Source: Apostichopus californicus
Lineage: Eukaryota; Echinodermata; Holothuroidea; Aspidochirotida; Stichopodidae
Assembly (NCBI GenBank): GCA_020650975.1
Contig: JAIPMN010016606.1
Coordinates: forward strand, 1,967-34,156
Reading direction: 5' to 3'
DNA length: 32,190 nucleotides
The notes beneath the pieces were generated by a model. That model worked only from the letters and a program-made list of their open reading frames with translations, was not told the origin of the DNA and searched no databases. How positions within the stretch are numbered: the stretch's first letter is position 1; every line of letters starts with the position of its first letter. The position numbers were made by a program, and so were the translations under genes. Below, in pieces: positions 30,706 to 32,190 of this stretch.

Positions 30706-31333
30706 ATTATTTGCATATTGCAATCCTCGTTTCTGATTGGTTGGTAGTCGCGACTCAAGACGTTCGATCTAGCAGCTTCCTACGACGACAATCGCAAGCA
30801 GGAGAAACATTCAAATACAACGAAGAAATGTGCAAATAACCATCTAATTATTGCAGATGACGAAGTCGAATTCTTGCTAGACCAATGGGGTATGAGTAAC
30901 CTTAAATCAGTTATTAAATGTAAAGGTGAAATACAGGGATCATGTCGATTTTGTCATTTCTGTGATACAGTCAGTACGCGCGATATTGAAGTAGGCTATA
31001 AACTAACGTTAGCCCTTACGTTGTTAGGCTAGGTCAGATTCATTCACTGATGTAGTAAATACACTATACTGGCTATGAGATAGTATAGGCTTGTATTTGT
31101 ATAGTAAGTACCTTCACTTCAGGACCTGGCCTAAGTCTGGACCTAAGTAAGTATATTCCTACTGTGTGTCATACTCAAACCAAGACCTTCCCTAATCAAC
31201 GGCCGCTTCGAGTGACTACTTCTACCAAATTCGTGTAATTGTGGTGTACGGTAGCTTCTGAGGACACCTAATCAAAGCCACACATTAAAAGTGAAATTAT
31301 GCATAGACCGTTGTGCTCTTGGGTCAGTAGCAT
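30706..31333. other. Gene-free stretch
   Basis: No gene or clear repeat boundary seen. Confidence 0.4.
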
Positions 31334-31912
31334 GGTGGGCTCATAATTGACGCACTTAAGGATTTGATCAACGATGTCTATCAAGGAAAAATGCAAATCA
31401 CTCAACTGTATGTGTTTTTCATATGTGTAGTTCCTCAGAAATGTTATGATCTCAAAATATTTAAGGTTCTGTGCTTATGCACCGTACAATTGAGCAGAAT
31501 TTGACCACAAAATGTCTGCCGTGTCAAGTTCTTTCATACCCCTAAATTGACACATTAGTCGATAAGCTAACTGTAGTGTAGGCCTTAGTATACATCCATT
31601 GACTTTAGATGCTGTTTGCTATGCTCTAAGCTCCGACAGATCAGGTCCCAGAGAGTAGTATTATCATATTGAGGTAATGTTGGTTATTATTAGGATGTAA
31701 GATTTCCAAATGGCCAAAAATCGTGCAAAACTGGTGGAGGGTGTTAAAAGCTTAAAAAATACCACAAGTTGGTCAGCAAATAGCTGAAATGGATTCAAAC
31801 TCATGAAATATGTAATTCTGCTTGACTGCAAAAAGTTTAGGTGGCCTGCTGTATCGTTGCTAGTAATAATTGAAGGTGCGTCAATTACGGGGGTGCATCA
31901 ATTATGAAGCCT
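31334..31912. mobile_element. Possible 0.58-kb element with short inverted repeats
   Basis: The left end GGGCTCATAATTGACGCAC is mirrored at the right, where the minus strand reads AGGCTTCATAATTGATGCAC. Just inside the right end a second GTGCGTCAATTA repeats the motif. No target duplication was found. Confidence 0.35.
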
Positions 31913-32190
31913 TTACTATACACTTTAGTCTTAGACTAGTCTTAGGCTTGCCTTCGCTTTTAAAAGACTAGGCCTAGGCTATACTACTACTAGTGGTCTA
32001 CATGTTTGGGAAATGGCTATTAGTGATTGCCGACAGTGAGAGAAGAGATTGCTTAAAATTGCAAGTGATGCATTTATTGTAGTAGCCTAGACTCTGACTC
32101 TGAGTGTAAAACTTACCCAGGCTAGGCTATAACCAGTTAAGCTTTATTTGTAAATTTAGGTTATATGCATTGATAATATGAAATTTAATT
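31913..32190. other. Window end, rich in AGGCCTAGGCT words
   Basis: TAGTCTTAGACTAGTCTTAG and TAGGCCTAGGCTATAC form overlapping palindromic words near 31925-31985. No gene seen. Confidence 0.4.

Overview
The window looks like animal nuclear DNA, most likely from an echinoderm, with sea cucumber as my best guess. It is AT-rich, has a spliced gene with GT-AG introns, and carries many transposon relics. It also has many short AGGCCTAGGCT-type words (for example around 26270 and 31960), which I associate with echinoderm genomes. The species is inference. There is no prokaryotic gene layout, rRNA, CRISPR array or confident tRNA.

One gene can be reconstructed fully: a minus-strand gene with 12 coding exons between 22157 and 9701. 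Every exon joins in phase, giving 2073 coding bases (690 residues plus a TGA stop). Residues 1 to about 486 are the FAD-dependent monooxygenase domain of the MICAL family, which oxidises actin methionines. The calponin-homology, LIM and bMERB domains of classical MICALs are absent. Instead there is a short lysine-rich tail with two basic-aromatic patches. One resembles the MARCKS effector domain and the other the MARCKS-related domain of adducin. Both families bind membranes, calmodulin and actin. This unusual architecture is the main finding.

Layout: 1-2020 holds two degenerate LINE reverse-transcriptase relics pointing at each other. At 3355-4230 is a short hAT element with 8-bp target duplications. 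At 5402-5770 is the first of two piggyBac-like TTAA MITEs; the second is at 24770-25139. From about 6600 to 7275 runs a pyrimidine-rich 10-bp-unit array. From 9384 to 22170 lies the MICAL-like gene. Its introns hold a 76-bp tandem array, a 205-bp hAT MITE with a perfect target duplication, a GC-rich SINE candidate, and in intron 1 a 2.4-kb element with 111-bp terminal inverted repeats around a 146-bp minisatellite. From 22240 to the end I find no convincing gene, only repeats, including a CCTGGTTAA-rich family at 27868-29130 and again near 30555.

Exon edges come from matching GT-AG sites to reading phase and to remembered family similarity. No database search or transcript data was used.
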